Source of the DNA: CAYSVN01 sp964434585
GTDB lineage: Bacteria; Patescibacteriota; Gracilibacteria; Peribacterales; Peribacteraceae
Assembly (NCBI GenBank): GCA_964434585.1
Contig: CAYSVN010000030.1
Location: forward strand, 1 to 13,253
DNA length: 13,253 nt
Direction: 5' to 3'
Below the pieces are notes generated by a model. That model saw nothing but the letters and a program-made list of their open reading frames with translations, had not been told where the DNA came from and searched no databases. Numbering within the stretch: the stretch's first letter is position 1; each line of letters opens with the position of its first letter. This document shows positions 6,625 through 12,253 of this stretch, in pieces. The translations under genes and the position numbers were made by a program.

Positions 6625-7911
6625 TTACTCGCCAGTTAACATTTCTACTGGATCAATCGCTTTACCAGTACTTGTTTTAACAACAGTAGGACCACTTGAA
6701 TTTGGTGTAAATGCTGGTGTATCTGGCTGCTGCGTTACTATTGGTATATTTTGTAATGCAGTTTTTAGCTCTGCTACAGTCTGTAGTACCAACATGGCAA
6801 AGTTTGCGTCGGGGCTTATAATTTTAAAACCTGCAGCCCTTGGATGCCCACCTCCACTATAGAGTTTTTGCACAATAGCACTAATATTAACTTCTGGAGC
6901 ACTGCGTAAACTGGCTTTTAGACCGCCTTCTTTAAGTTCGCTAAATTGAATGTGCAACTTTGCTTCTGGTACGTTCGAAATTAACTCATCGAGCAGTCCT
7001 GCTGTTTCTTTTGGCCCTGCTTCGCATTGTTGGAAATCTGCCTGCGCTACACCGGTCCATACAATACCAGTTTGTTTATCTACCTGGATATTATGGAGCG
7101 CACGCCCCCAAAGCTTAAGCGTGCTTAATGGTTTTGTTTTATAAATATTGTTAATGATATCTTGTTGCTTAGCGCCTTTTTCTAGCAAATGTGCTGCAAT
7201 ATCTAAGCTGTGTGGCGTTGTATTTGGGTTTTGAAAGCTACGAGTGTCTGTTATAAGACCAGTAAGCAGTAGTGTTGCTAAATCTGCATCAAGCAATGTG
7301 TTCCAGCGTGGATCCGTTGTAATAAGTTCGTAGAGTACTTCGGTTGCACTGGCAGCGGTAGGATCTATAAGTTGATGCTGACCAAACTGCGTATTAGAAA
7401 TATGATGGTCAATATTAAGAATTGGGATACTACTGAAAAAATCAATATTATCACTATAAAGACTACCAAGAAGCTTTAAGTTTGCGGTATCGATTACAAC
7501 AATTAAGTCATAAGGCGAAACCCCATATCCTGATTGAAAGATATCAAGTGGCAATGCACCTCCTTTTGGCACAATGGTTACGGTAAGTTTTCCGTTTTCT
7601 ATAGTATGTTTCAATGTTTCTATTTCTACTCCTGTTGGTAGATCTGCCGTCATAGTAATATTTTGTGCGTTTTTAAGGCTTGTTTCTAAATAATTATACC
7701 TTGGTAAAAATGATAGAAACTCAGGCAGGGGATTATCTGGGCAAAGAACTGTAACGCTTTTTCCCATTTTATCGAGCACGAGACCAAGTGCTAATGCACT
7801 ACCAATGCCATCGGGGTCCACATTGGCATGTGGTACAACTAAGATACGCTCATAGCGCCCTAGTAAGGTTCTGGTTGCCTGTAATTGCTCTTGGGTAAGT
7901 GAGATAGTTAT
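6625..7911 (-). CDS. DHH/DHHA1 phosphoesterase (NrnA/RecJ-like), non-canonical start
   Basis: Probably a nanoRNase or pAp/cyclic-dinucleotide phosphodiesterase of the DHH-DHHA1 family; cytosolic, Mn-dependent in relatives. About 428 residues counted from 7911. Metal-site motifs appear in order: HANVDPDGIGS (28-38), VIDTAN (D141), the DHH triad in LNIDHH (168-170) and LITDTRSF (from 219). The DHHA1 motif GGGHPRAAG is at 353-361. An inserted region (about 78-120) precedes VIDTAN. The first ATG/GTG/TTG in frame is GTG at 7821, which would remove the beta-strand RILVVPH and half of motif I. An in-frame TAA at 7923-7921 bounds the frame, and between them only ATA (7911) or ATC (7905) could initiate. 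The coordinate given uses ATA and is uncertain. A consensus promoter lies immediately upstream. Confidence 0.85.
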   Translation of the reverse strand: MTISLTQEQLQATRTLLGRYERILVVPHANVDPDGIGSALALGLVLDKMGKSVTVLCPDNPLPEFLSFLPRYNYLETSLKNAQNITMTADLPTGVEIETLKHTIENGKLTVTIVPKGGALPLDIFQSGYGVSPYDLIVVIDTANLKLLGSLYSDNIDFFSSIPILNIDHHISNTQFGQHQLIDPTAASATEVLYELITTDPRWNTLLDADLATLLLTGLITDTRSFQNPNTTPHSLDIAAHLLEKGAKQQDIINNIYKTKPLSTLKLWGRALHNIQVDKQTGIVWTGVAQADFQQCEAGPKETAGLLDELISNVPEAKLHIQFSELKEGGLKASLRSAPEVNISAIVQKLYSGGGHPRAAGFKIISPDANFAMLVLQTVAELKTALQNIPIVTQQPDTPAFTPNSSGPTVVKTSTGKAIDPVEMLTGE

Positions 7912-7927
7912 CTTGGAATATTATATT

Positions 7928-7956
7928 ATTATACTTTATTTTTAATAAAATGTCAA
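7928..7956 (-). promoter_or_regulatory. Consensus sigma-70-type promoter of the DHH gene
   Basis: Minus-strand TTGACA (complement of 7951-7956), exactly 17 bp, TATAAT (complement of 7928-7933): both hexamers match consensus. Initiation near 7921 would leave about 10 nt before the proposed ATA start, with no room for a Shine-Dalgarno. A second TATAAT lies at the complement of 7920-7925. Confidence 0.8.
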
Positions 7957-8039
7957 TGGTTCGGCAAGCTCACCAGGAATGATGCAAAGAAATGATTGTA
8001 CGCTAAAAATAATGTGATGTTAAGAGGTTCTGGAAGACA

Positions 8040-8157
8040 TAGAGATTTAAGAGGTTTTTTTAGTAAAGAATGTCAGAATGACAGAATATCAGACACAATG
8101 ATTAGAAGAAATTGAGACCTGACATTCTGATATCCTGATTTTCTAAAAAAATCTCTA
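8040..8157. repeat. Multi-arm inverted repeat between exchanger and DHH genes
   Basis: Nested arms: TAGAGATT (8040-8047) with AATCTCTA (8150-8157), GAATGTCAG (8068-8076) with CTGACATTC (8119-8127), and ATATCAG (8086-8092) with CTGATAT (8127-8133). TGTCAGAATGACA (8071-8083) is itself nearly palindromic. The fold would be a long imperfect hairpin. No frame of useful length crosses it. The rest of the gap 7957-8039 shows only GGTTCGGCAAGCTCACC at 7958-7974, the kind of short sequence often dispersed in environmental genomes. Confidence 0.55.
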
Positions 8158-8169
8158 CAGCCTCTAGAG
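8145..8169 (-). terminator. Intrinsic terminator of the exchanger gene
   Basis: Minus-strand CUCUA, 7-nt loop, UAGAG (complement of 8153-8169), then AUUUUUUU (complement of 8145-8152). It begins 15 bases after the exchanger stop codon. The stem is only 5 bp, but position and U-tract fit. Confidence 0.5.
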
Positions 8170-8183
8170 CGCCTTCTGCCTTA

Positions 8184-9179
8184 TTAACCGCGAACCACAA
8201 TAGTAAAGATATATGCGCCATATAGCACTAGCATTAAAATACCTTCACGCTTTACAATATTGTATTGCAGGTGATGCTTACTCCAAAAAAGTAGTCGTTT
8301 TACAAAATTTCCACTATGAATAATAAAGAATAATAGGACAGCTGTACCAATCATAAGATACAGGTCTGAGTTTAGTGCGACATTAAATTCTAATGGTGTA
8401 ATAATTGAGGTAATAGCCAGTACAAAGGCAATGTTAAAGATATTACTACCGACAACGTTACCAATAGCTAAATCTGCCTTACCTTTACTTGCTGCTATAA
8501 CCGATGTTACAAGTTCTGGAACTGATGTTCCAATAGCAACTAATGTAAGCCCAATAAGCTTTTGTGAAATACCAAGTTTTGTTGCAATATTAATAGCATT
8601 ATTAACAACCATCGTTCCACCAATATTCAACAATACTGCTCCAACAATAATCATTCCTAAAAGCAATAACCCTGAGTGATGATCTTTTTCCGTCTCGTTA
8701 GAGTTAAAGTTAAACGCAAACGTAGCAGTGTAGTAAAGAAAAATAGAGAAAAATCCTAGCAAAATTAGCCCATCACTACGGCTAAGCATATTTGTAGTAG
8801 ATGAACCAAATAAGACATCGTTCGCCATAAAGAACAGCATAAACGAACTTAATATAGCAAAAGGAATTTCTTTATGAGTTGTTTGTTTTTTAACAACCAA
8901 CGTTGTAATACATGCAGAGACTCCAAGCACCAGCAATGTATTGGAAATATTAGAACCAATAATATTACCCAGTGCTAAGTCTGTTTGCCCTTTTAAGCCC
9001 GAGGTGATATTAACAAGTAATTCTGGTGCAGATGTACCAAATGAAACTACTGTCAGTCCTACAATAAGCTCTGGAATCTTAAACTTGCGCGCAATGCCTG
9101 CTGCTCCTTCTACAAGCCAATCCGCCCCTTTTATAAGGAGTACAAAACCAACGATAAGTAGAATAATTGAGAGGAACAT
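8184..9179 (-). CDS. CaCA-family Na+/Ca2+ exchanger
   Basis: Membrane antiporter of the Ca2+/cation exchanger superfamily (YrbG-like), expected to expel Ca2+ in exchange for Na+ (or H+). The 331-residue length is typical of prokaryotic members. The two inverted alpha-repeats that form the ion pathway are both intact. The first has SFGTSAPEL (46-54) and GNIIGSNISN (71-80). The second has AIGTSVPEL (215-223) and GNVVGSNIFN (240-249). The acidic residue of each PEL motif is the ion ligand known in this family. About ten hydrophobic helices surround them, and a polar loop (about 157-170, NFNSNETEKDHH) separates the halves. The start at 9179 is supported by the N-terminal helix and by an extended -10 six bases upstream. 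Divergent from grpE; a terminator follows the stop. Confidence 0.93.
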   Translation of the reverse strand: MFLSIILLIVGFVLLIKGADWLVEGAAGIARKFKIPELIVGLTVVSFGTSAPELLVNITSGLKGQTDLALGNIIGSNISNTLLVLGVSACITTLVVKKQTTHKEIPFAILSSFMLFFMANDVLFGSSTTNMLSRSDGLILLGFFSIFLYYTATFAFNFNSNETEKDHHSGLLLLGMIIVGAVLLNIGGTMVVNNAINIATKLGISQKLIGLTLVAIGTSVPELVTSVIAASKGKADLAIGNVVGSNIFNIAFVLAITSIITPLEFNVALNSDLYLMIGTAVLLFFIIHSGNFVKRLLFWSKHHLQYNIVKREGILMLVLYGAYIFTIVVRG

Positions 9180-9185
9180 GCGGAG

Positions 9186-9194
9186 ATTGTACCA
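9186..9194 (-). promoter_or_regulatory. Extended -10 promoter of the exchanger gene (leaderless geometry)
   Basis: Minus-strand TGGTACAAT (complement of 9186-9194), then exactly 6 nt to the ATG at 9179. This is the same arrangement as at eno and the VirB6-like gene. No -35 match is seen, because that position falls within the GC-rich hairpin island. Confidence 0.6.
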
Positions 9195-9195
9195 G

Positions 9196-9280
9196 AGGTG
9201 ATCCGTCTCCGCTACGCTGCTTCGCGATCACCTGTGAGGACACGAAGCAATGATCTGCCGCAGGCAGAGAATGGAGACGG
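9196..9280. repeat. GC-rich hairpin-dense island (REP/MITE-like)
   Basis: Interleaved dyads: AGGTGATC (9196-9203) with GATCACCT (9226-9233), CCGTCTCC (9203-9210) with GGAGACGG (9273-9280), TGCTTCG (9218-9224) with CGAAGCA (9243-9249), and the tight hairpin TCTGCC-GCA-GGCAGA (9254-9268). It is clearly richer in G+C than its surroundings and contains no convincing frame. Some arms are mutually exclusive, so two alternative folds are possible. It looks like a dispersed palindromic element between the divergent exchanger and grpE genes. Confidence 0.55.
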
Positions 9281-9321
9281 CCCGAACGTAACTTCTTCTT
9301 CCTTTTCTACCATTAATTCAG

Positions 9322-9327
9322 TAAAAT
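9322..9327 (+). promoter_or_regulatory. Candidate -10 of grpE
   Basis: TAAAAT at 9322-9327, nine bases before the ATG at 9337, which would give a leader of only a couple of nucleotides. No -35 match and no Shine-Dalgarno (ATTCCCACACT precedes the ATG). No inverted repeat of the CIRCE heat-shock type is seen. Confidence 0.35.
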
Positions 9328-9336
9328 TCCCACACT

Positions 9337-9906
9337 ATGCCAAACGACGATAATCAAACCACAAACGATGAAGCTACAGATGGCCTACAAGCTAAAGTAG
9401 CAGATAGCGAACTTGCGGAACTTAAAGCGCAAGTTGAGCTACTTAAAATTGAAAACGCTGAACTATTAAGTAAGCTTGATGACCCCGAGCATGCAGAAGG
9501 TCGCCTTAAAGATATGGCTGCCCGTGCCCAGGCTGACTTACAAAATGCTAAAGAACGTATGGAGCGCGAAGCACAAACAAGCCGCATGTATGCCTTGCAA
9601 AGCTTTATTACTAAATTTTTACCACAACTAGATACTTTTAAAAAGGCAGTAGAACACTTAACTGATGAACAAAAGGGGGACGACGTACTAAAAGGATTTA
9701 TAGCGGTGGAGCAGGGGATGATTACAGTACTTAAAGAGCAAGGACTTGAGGAGATTGAGGCTTTAGGAGCACAAGTGGACCCAGAACTACACGAGGTACT
9801 GATGAACGGCGAAGGACCCACTGGTGAAATTATTGAAGTATTTGAAGCCGGTTATACTTTAAAAGGTAGGGTGATTCGTGCTGCAAAGGTGAAGGTTGGA
9901 GCTTAG
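9337..9906 (+). CDS. grpE: GrpE nucleotide-exchange factor
   Basis: Co-chaperone that releases ADP from DnaK (Hsp70) in protein folding; cytosolic dimer. At 189 residues it is of usual length. It has a polar N-terminal tail (1-20), a long coiled-coil helix (about 21-90) with the family segment AARAQADLQNAKERMERE, a helix bundle (about 90-130), and the C-terminal beta-domain. The latter includes VDPELHEVL and the hallmark EAGYTLKGRVIRAAKVKV. dnaK and dnaJ, which often follow grpE, are not next to it; the next gene is an unrecognised acidic protein with its own strong promoter 8 bp after the stop. No strong terminator follows the grpE stop (TAG). Confidence 0.95.
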   Translation: MPNDDNQTTNDEATDGLQAKVADSELAELKAQVELLKIENAELLSKLDDPEHAEGRLKDMAARAQADLQNAKERMEREAQTSRMYALQSFITKFLPQLDTFKKAVEHLTDEQKGDDVLKGFIAVEQGMITVLKEQGLEEIEALGAQVDPELHEVLMNGEGPTGEIIEVFEAGYTLKGRVIRAAKVKVGA

Positions 9907-9913
9907 CTTTTTA

Positions 9914-9941
9914 TTGACAAATAATTTTTAATTGTTATAAT
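9914..9941 (+). promoter_or_regulatory. Near-consensus promoter of the acidic-protein gene
   Basis: TTGACA (9914-9919), 16-bp spacer ending in TGT, TATAAT (9936-9941): perfect hexamers plus an extended -10 TGn. It starts 8 bases after the grpE stop. Initiation near 9948 leaves about 21 nt before the ATG at 9969, with no Shine-Dalgarno in it. Confidence 0.8.
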
Positions 9942-9968
9942 AACCCCTTTCTTATTCCACTAAAAAAT

Positions 9969-10490
9969 ATGCCTAAAAATTTTGAAAGTTCAGACTTCGA
10001 AGATGATGACGAAATTTATACCCATACCTTTAGCGAAAGGTTAAGAGAGAAATATGGAGACGATGAAATGATTGGTTTTATGCTAATAGATGGAACAATA
10101 GACAATGAGGATTTAGAAGAAGTTGGCAAAACCTATGACGAGTCAGGCAATGAGGATTTAAAAACAGTTGTTGGATCGTATCGATTAGATAGAATCGCTG
10201 AAAAAGAAAGGCAGGATAGTATGCTTTTAAACCTTCAGCTTCGTAGGGAGTTTGAGGATATGGCTATTGAAGAAAATAAAACTCTGGCATTAAACTTTGT
10301 TAATAACGAACTAAATAATGATGCTTTTAATCAAGTTTTAGAGCAGTTTAGAGCAGAGCTTAAAAATCTTCGTGGTAACTTTGCATTTATTTTAATGCAA
10401 GCAATGATTCAGAAAGAAAAACCCTCTCTCAATCAAGAACTAGAAGGTTCAATCAGCACACTATTAGAGCGAGGGAAAAAGTCTAATTAA
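9969..10490 (+). CDS. Unrecognised acidic helical protein
   Basis: A 173-residue soluble protein with no signal peptide or membrane segment. The N terminus is strongly acidic (SSDFEDDDEIYTH, then KYGDDEMIG and IDNEDLEEVG). From about residue 70 it is dominated by predicted helix rich in E, K, L and N, with heptad-like stretches such as FNQVLEQFRAELKNLRG. It contains no cysteine or tryptophan. I do not recognise a family. One of the best-matched promoters in the window suggests strong expression. It follows grpE on the same strand. Its last 8 bases overlap the end of the convergent ligase gene, so the two transcripts would overlap at their 3' ends. Confidence 0.8.
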   Translation: MPKNFESSDFEDDDEIYTHTFSERLREKYGDDEMIGFMLIDGTIDNEDLEEVGKTYDESGNEDLKTVVGSYRLDRIAEKERQDSMLLNLQLRREFEDMAIEENKTLALNFVNNELNNDAFNQVLEQFRAELKNLRGNFAFILMQAMIQKEKPSLNQELEGSISTLLERGKKSN

Positions 10491-11742
10491 ATTTAATATA
10501 TTCCTCAAACGCCTCTCCGCGAACTTCGAAGTTTTTAAAGTGATTGTATGAGGCTGCAGCTGGGCTTAAAAGGCAGGTTTTACCTGCTGTTGTTATGTTT
10601 TTTGCAACCTCTACAGCTTCTTCTAGAGTTTGTACTGCATACACTTCTGGCCCACCGCTCATTAAGCTTGTAATAACACCTCCTGCATCTGGAATGGTGA
10701 TAAGGTTTTTAACGGACGATGTTGGAATATAGTCTGCCAATGACTGATAATCGATACCACGGTCAACACCACCAACTATTAACGTCTCCACATCCTTACC
10801 TAAAGCCTTTAACGCGGCAATGCAGGTTTCTGGTGCTGTGGAAATGCTATCATTAATCCAGCGGATATTGTGGTGCAGACCTAAATCCTGTAAGCGATGA
10901 GCCAGTGGTTTAAATGAAACTAAAGCTTTTTGGATGGTGCCATCATTAACCCCAAGTAATTTTGCGACGTCGATAGCGGCATTAATATTATAATGGTTAT
11001 GTTTGCCAATAAGCGCACATTTAAAGCCGCGATCATCATTGCTATATGCAAATTGCTTACCAAGTGAAAGCTGCACATACTGGCTACAGGGCTCATTATC
11101 TTGATTGTAAAATATGACATCGTCTTCTGTTTGATATTGTGCCAGTACACTTTTTGCTTCGTAGTAAGCTTCTACACTACCGTGGTAGTCTAAATGCTCT
11201 GGAAACATGCTAACCAGTACGCCAATCTGCGGACTAATACACATACGGCTAAGCTGAGCACTACTAAGTTCGCACACAAATATTTGTGGTGTTGCTAGTA
11301 TTTCTTGTGTGTATAAATCTAGTACTGGGATACCAATATTACCAGCAATGTGTACATTAGGCCTATCCTGCTTAAGAATATGACTAATTAAGCTAGTGGT
11401 AGTGCTTTTACCTTTGCTGCCTGTAATACCAATAACAGTGTGTTCTGATTTTACCCACTCAAAAAATAACTGTGTGGTATTGGTTACTTTACTACCCAAG
11501 TCATCAATTTTAGGGTTTGGCGGTACACCAGGAGATACAATAATCACATCAAATTCATCTAGGTTTTCTAAATGATCATCACCAAGTTTTAGCTCTACAC
11601 CTTCTACTGCTAACTCTGTATTTCTATCAGCAATGGTTATATCGCATTCAATATTAAAACGCCTAATGGCATCTAGTGCGCTTTTACCTTCGCGGCCAAA
11701 GCCGATAATGCAAATTCGTTTATTTTTTAAATCTTCGATCAT
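10483..11742 (-). CDS. murD: MurD-type ligase, probably L-Glu-adding MurD2
   Basis: Mur ligase adding glutamate to UDP-MurNAc-L-Ala in cytosolic peptidoglycan synthesis. 419 residues in three domains: Rossmann-like IIGFGREGKSA (12-22), ATPase with GSKGKSTT (108-115), ELSSAQL, EHLDYHG and the Lys expected to be carbamylated (K197 in EAYYEAK), and a C-terminal domain with GGVDRG (324-329) and SPAAASYNHFKNF (393-405). Ordinary MurD has NDSKxTN at the domain hinge; here it is NDSISTAP (297-304), with Ile300 where the Lys would be. With an adjacent MurL-type gene, this fits the MurD2 form that adds L-Glu. The frame runs upstream to 11856, but MIEDLKNKRICIIGFG at 11742 is the natural start; the extra residues look non-homologous. 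A weak TGA-TACTAG box ends 7 nt before the start. A variant D-Glu-adding MurD is the alternative. Confidence 0.9.
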   Translation of the reverse strand: MIEDLKNKRICIIGFGREGKSALDAIRRFNIECDITIADRNTELAVEGVELKLGDDHLENLDEFDVIIVSPGVPPNPKIDDLGSKVTNTTQLFFEWVKSEHTVIGITGSKGKSTTTSLISHILKQDRPNVHIAGNIGIPVLDLYTQEILATPQIFVCELSSAQLSRMCISPQIGVLVSMFPEHLDYHGSVEAYYEAKSVLAQYQTEDDVIFYNQDNEPCSQYVQLSLGKQFAYSNDDRGFKCALIGKHNHYNINAAIDVAKLLGVNDGTIQKALVSFKPLAHRLQDLGLHHNIRWINDSISTAPETCIAALKALGKDVETLIVGGVDRGIDYQSLADYIPTSSVKNLITIPDAGGVITSLMSGGPEVYAVQTLEEAVEVAKNITTAGKTCLLSPAAASYNHFKNFEVRGEAFEEYIKFN

Positions 11743-11749
11743 AACAATA

Positions 11750-11758
11750 CTAGTATCA
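11750..11758 (-). promoter_or_regulatory. Weak candidate extended -10 of the ligase gene
   Basis: Minus-strand TGA-TACTAG (complement of 11750-11758), 7 nt before the ATG at 11742. The last base of the hexamer is G instead of T and there is no -35, so this is tentative. It lies just outside the inverted repeat that bounds the four-helix-bundle cassette. Confidence 0.3.
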
Positions 11759-11761
11759 AGC

Positions 11762-11793
11762 AGAATGACCAATGACGCAATGTGCAATGACCA
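11762..11793 (+). repeat. Left inverted-repeat arm of the cassette
   Basis: AGAATGACCAAT, an 11-bp core, then CAATGACCA. Two AATGACCA units are thus repeated within the arm. The partner arm is at 12215-12245. Confidence 0.65.
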
Positions 11794-11802
11794 ATTTTTA
11801 CC

Positions 11803-11831
11803 TTGATATAAAATACATATAAAGATAGTAT
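11803..11831 (+). promoter_or_regulatory. Promoter of the four-helix-bundle gene
   Basis: TTGATA (11803-11808), 17-bp spacer, TAGTAT (11826-11831), then 8 nt to the ATG at 11840, so essentially leaderless. It lies inside the cassette. Confidence 0.5.
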
Positions 11832-11839
11832 TTATTCTT

Positions 11840-12205
11840 ATGCCTAATAAACACAAGTATGATTTAGCAAATAGAACGATGGCGTTTGCATCTGATGTTC
11901 GATCTTTACTCCGTAAAATTCCAAGATCAGTACAAAATCATGAAGATGGACGTCAGTTGTTACGCTCGTCAGGTTCGGTTGGTGCCAATTACATGGAGGC
12001 TGATGAGGCTGTTAGTAAAGCTGACTTTATTTACAGAATTAAAGTTTGTAAAAAGGAAGCCAAAGAAAGTCTTTACTGGTTAAAATTATTGTATATAAAT
12101 AATACAAACGACCTTTTAAAAGAAAGATATAACTATCTGATGCAGGAAGCTGATGAGCTTGTTCGTATATTTTCAACGATATGCATAAAAAGCTCTCAGC
12201 GTTAA
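11840..12205 (+). CDS. Four-helix-bundle protein (S23 / 23S rRNA intervening-sequence family)
   Basis: A 121-residue all-helical protein of the family first noticed in intervening sequences of 23S rRNA and related to the Avd accessory protein of diversity-generating retroelements. The family core is clear: LLRSSGSVGANYMEADEA (40-57), SKADFIYRIKVCKKEAKESL (59-78) and YWLKLLY (79-85), followed by the fourth helix EADELVRIF. Length is typical (about 115-130). Function in free-standing form is not established. The gene lies between the ligase and epimerase genes but on the opposite strand, bounded by inverted repeats, so it looks like an insertion. No rRNA sequence or reverse transcriptase is nearby. 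Confidence 0.9.
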   Translation: MPNKHKYDLANRTMAFASDVRSLLRKIPRSVQNHEDGRQLLRSSGSVGANYMEADEAVSKADFIYRIKVCKKEAKESLYWLKLLYINNTNDLLKERYNYLMQEADELVRIFSTICIKSSQR

Positions 12206-12214
12206 ACATGAGCT

Positions 12215-12245
12215 TGGTCATTGGTAATTGGTTATTGGTCATTCT
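12215..12245 (-). repeat. Right inverted-repeat arm of the cassette
   Basis: Plus strand TGGTCATTG, a 10-bp core, then ATTGGTCATTCT; inverse of the left arm with 21 identical bases outside the core. It lies between the ends of the convergent four-helix-bundle and epimerase genes. Confidence 0.65.
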
Positions 12246-12253
12246 TTTAACTT

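Larger units (their letters stand above)
11762..12245. mobile_element. Putative four-helix-bundle gene cassette with terminal inverted repeats
   Basis: Left arm 11762-11793 and right arm 12215-12245 are inverted copies. The outer 12 bp AGAATGACCAAT are identical to the complement of 12234-12245. The inner 9 bp CAATGACCA (11785-11793) are identical to the complement of 12215-12223. A divergent 10-11 bp core lies between them. The arms enclose one gene with its own promoter, reversed relative to the ligase and epimerase on either side. No target-site duplication is obvious and there is no transposase, so any mobility would need help from elsewhere. Confidence 0.5.

Noticed and set aside
7957..8039. 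Possible small gene or riboswitch between the DHH promoter and the palindrome
   Set aside because: No frame of useful length and no recognisable aptamer pattern; only a short dispersed-type sequence at 7958-7974.
9354..9821. 155-codon open frame on the - strand opposite grpE
   Set aside because: Ser/Cys-rich reverse reading of grpE with no recognisable motif; grpE itself is unambiguous.
11743..11856. N-terminal extension of the ligase to 11856
   Set aside because: The extra 38 residues do not resemble MurD, would overlap the start of the four-helix-bundle gene and would cross the cassette's inverted repeat. MIEDLKNKRICIIGFG is the natural N terminus.
11762..12245. Diversity-generating retroelement around the Avd-like four-helix-bundle gene
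   Set aside because: No reverse transcriptase, template repeat or C-type-lectin target is present in the window.
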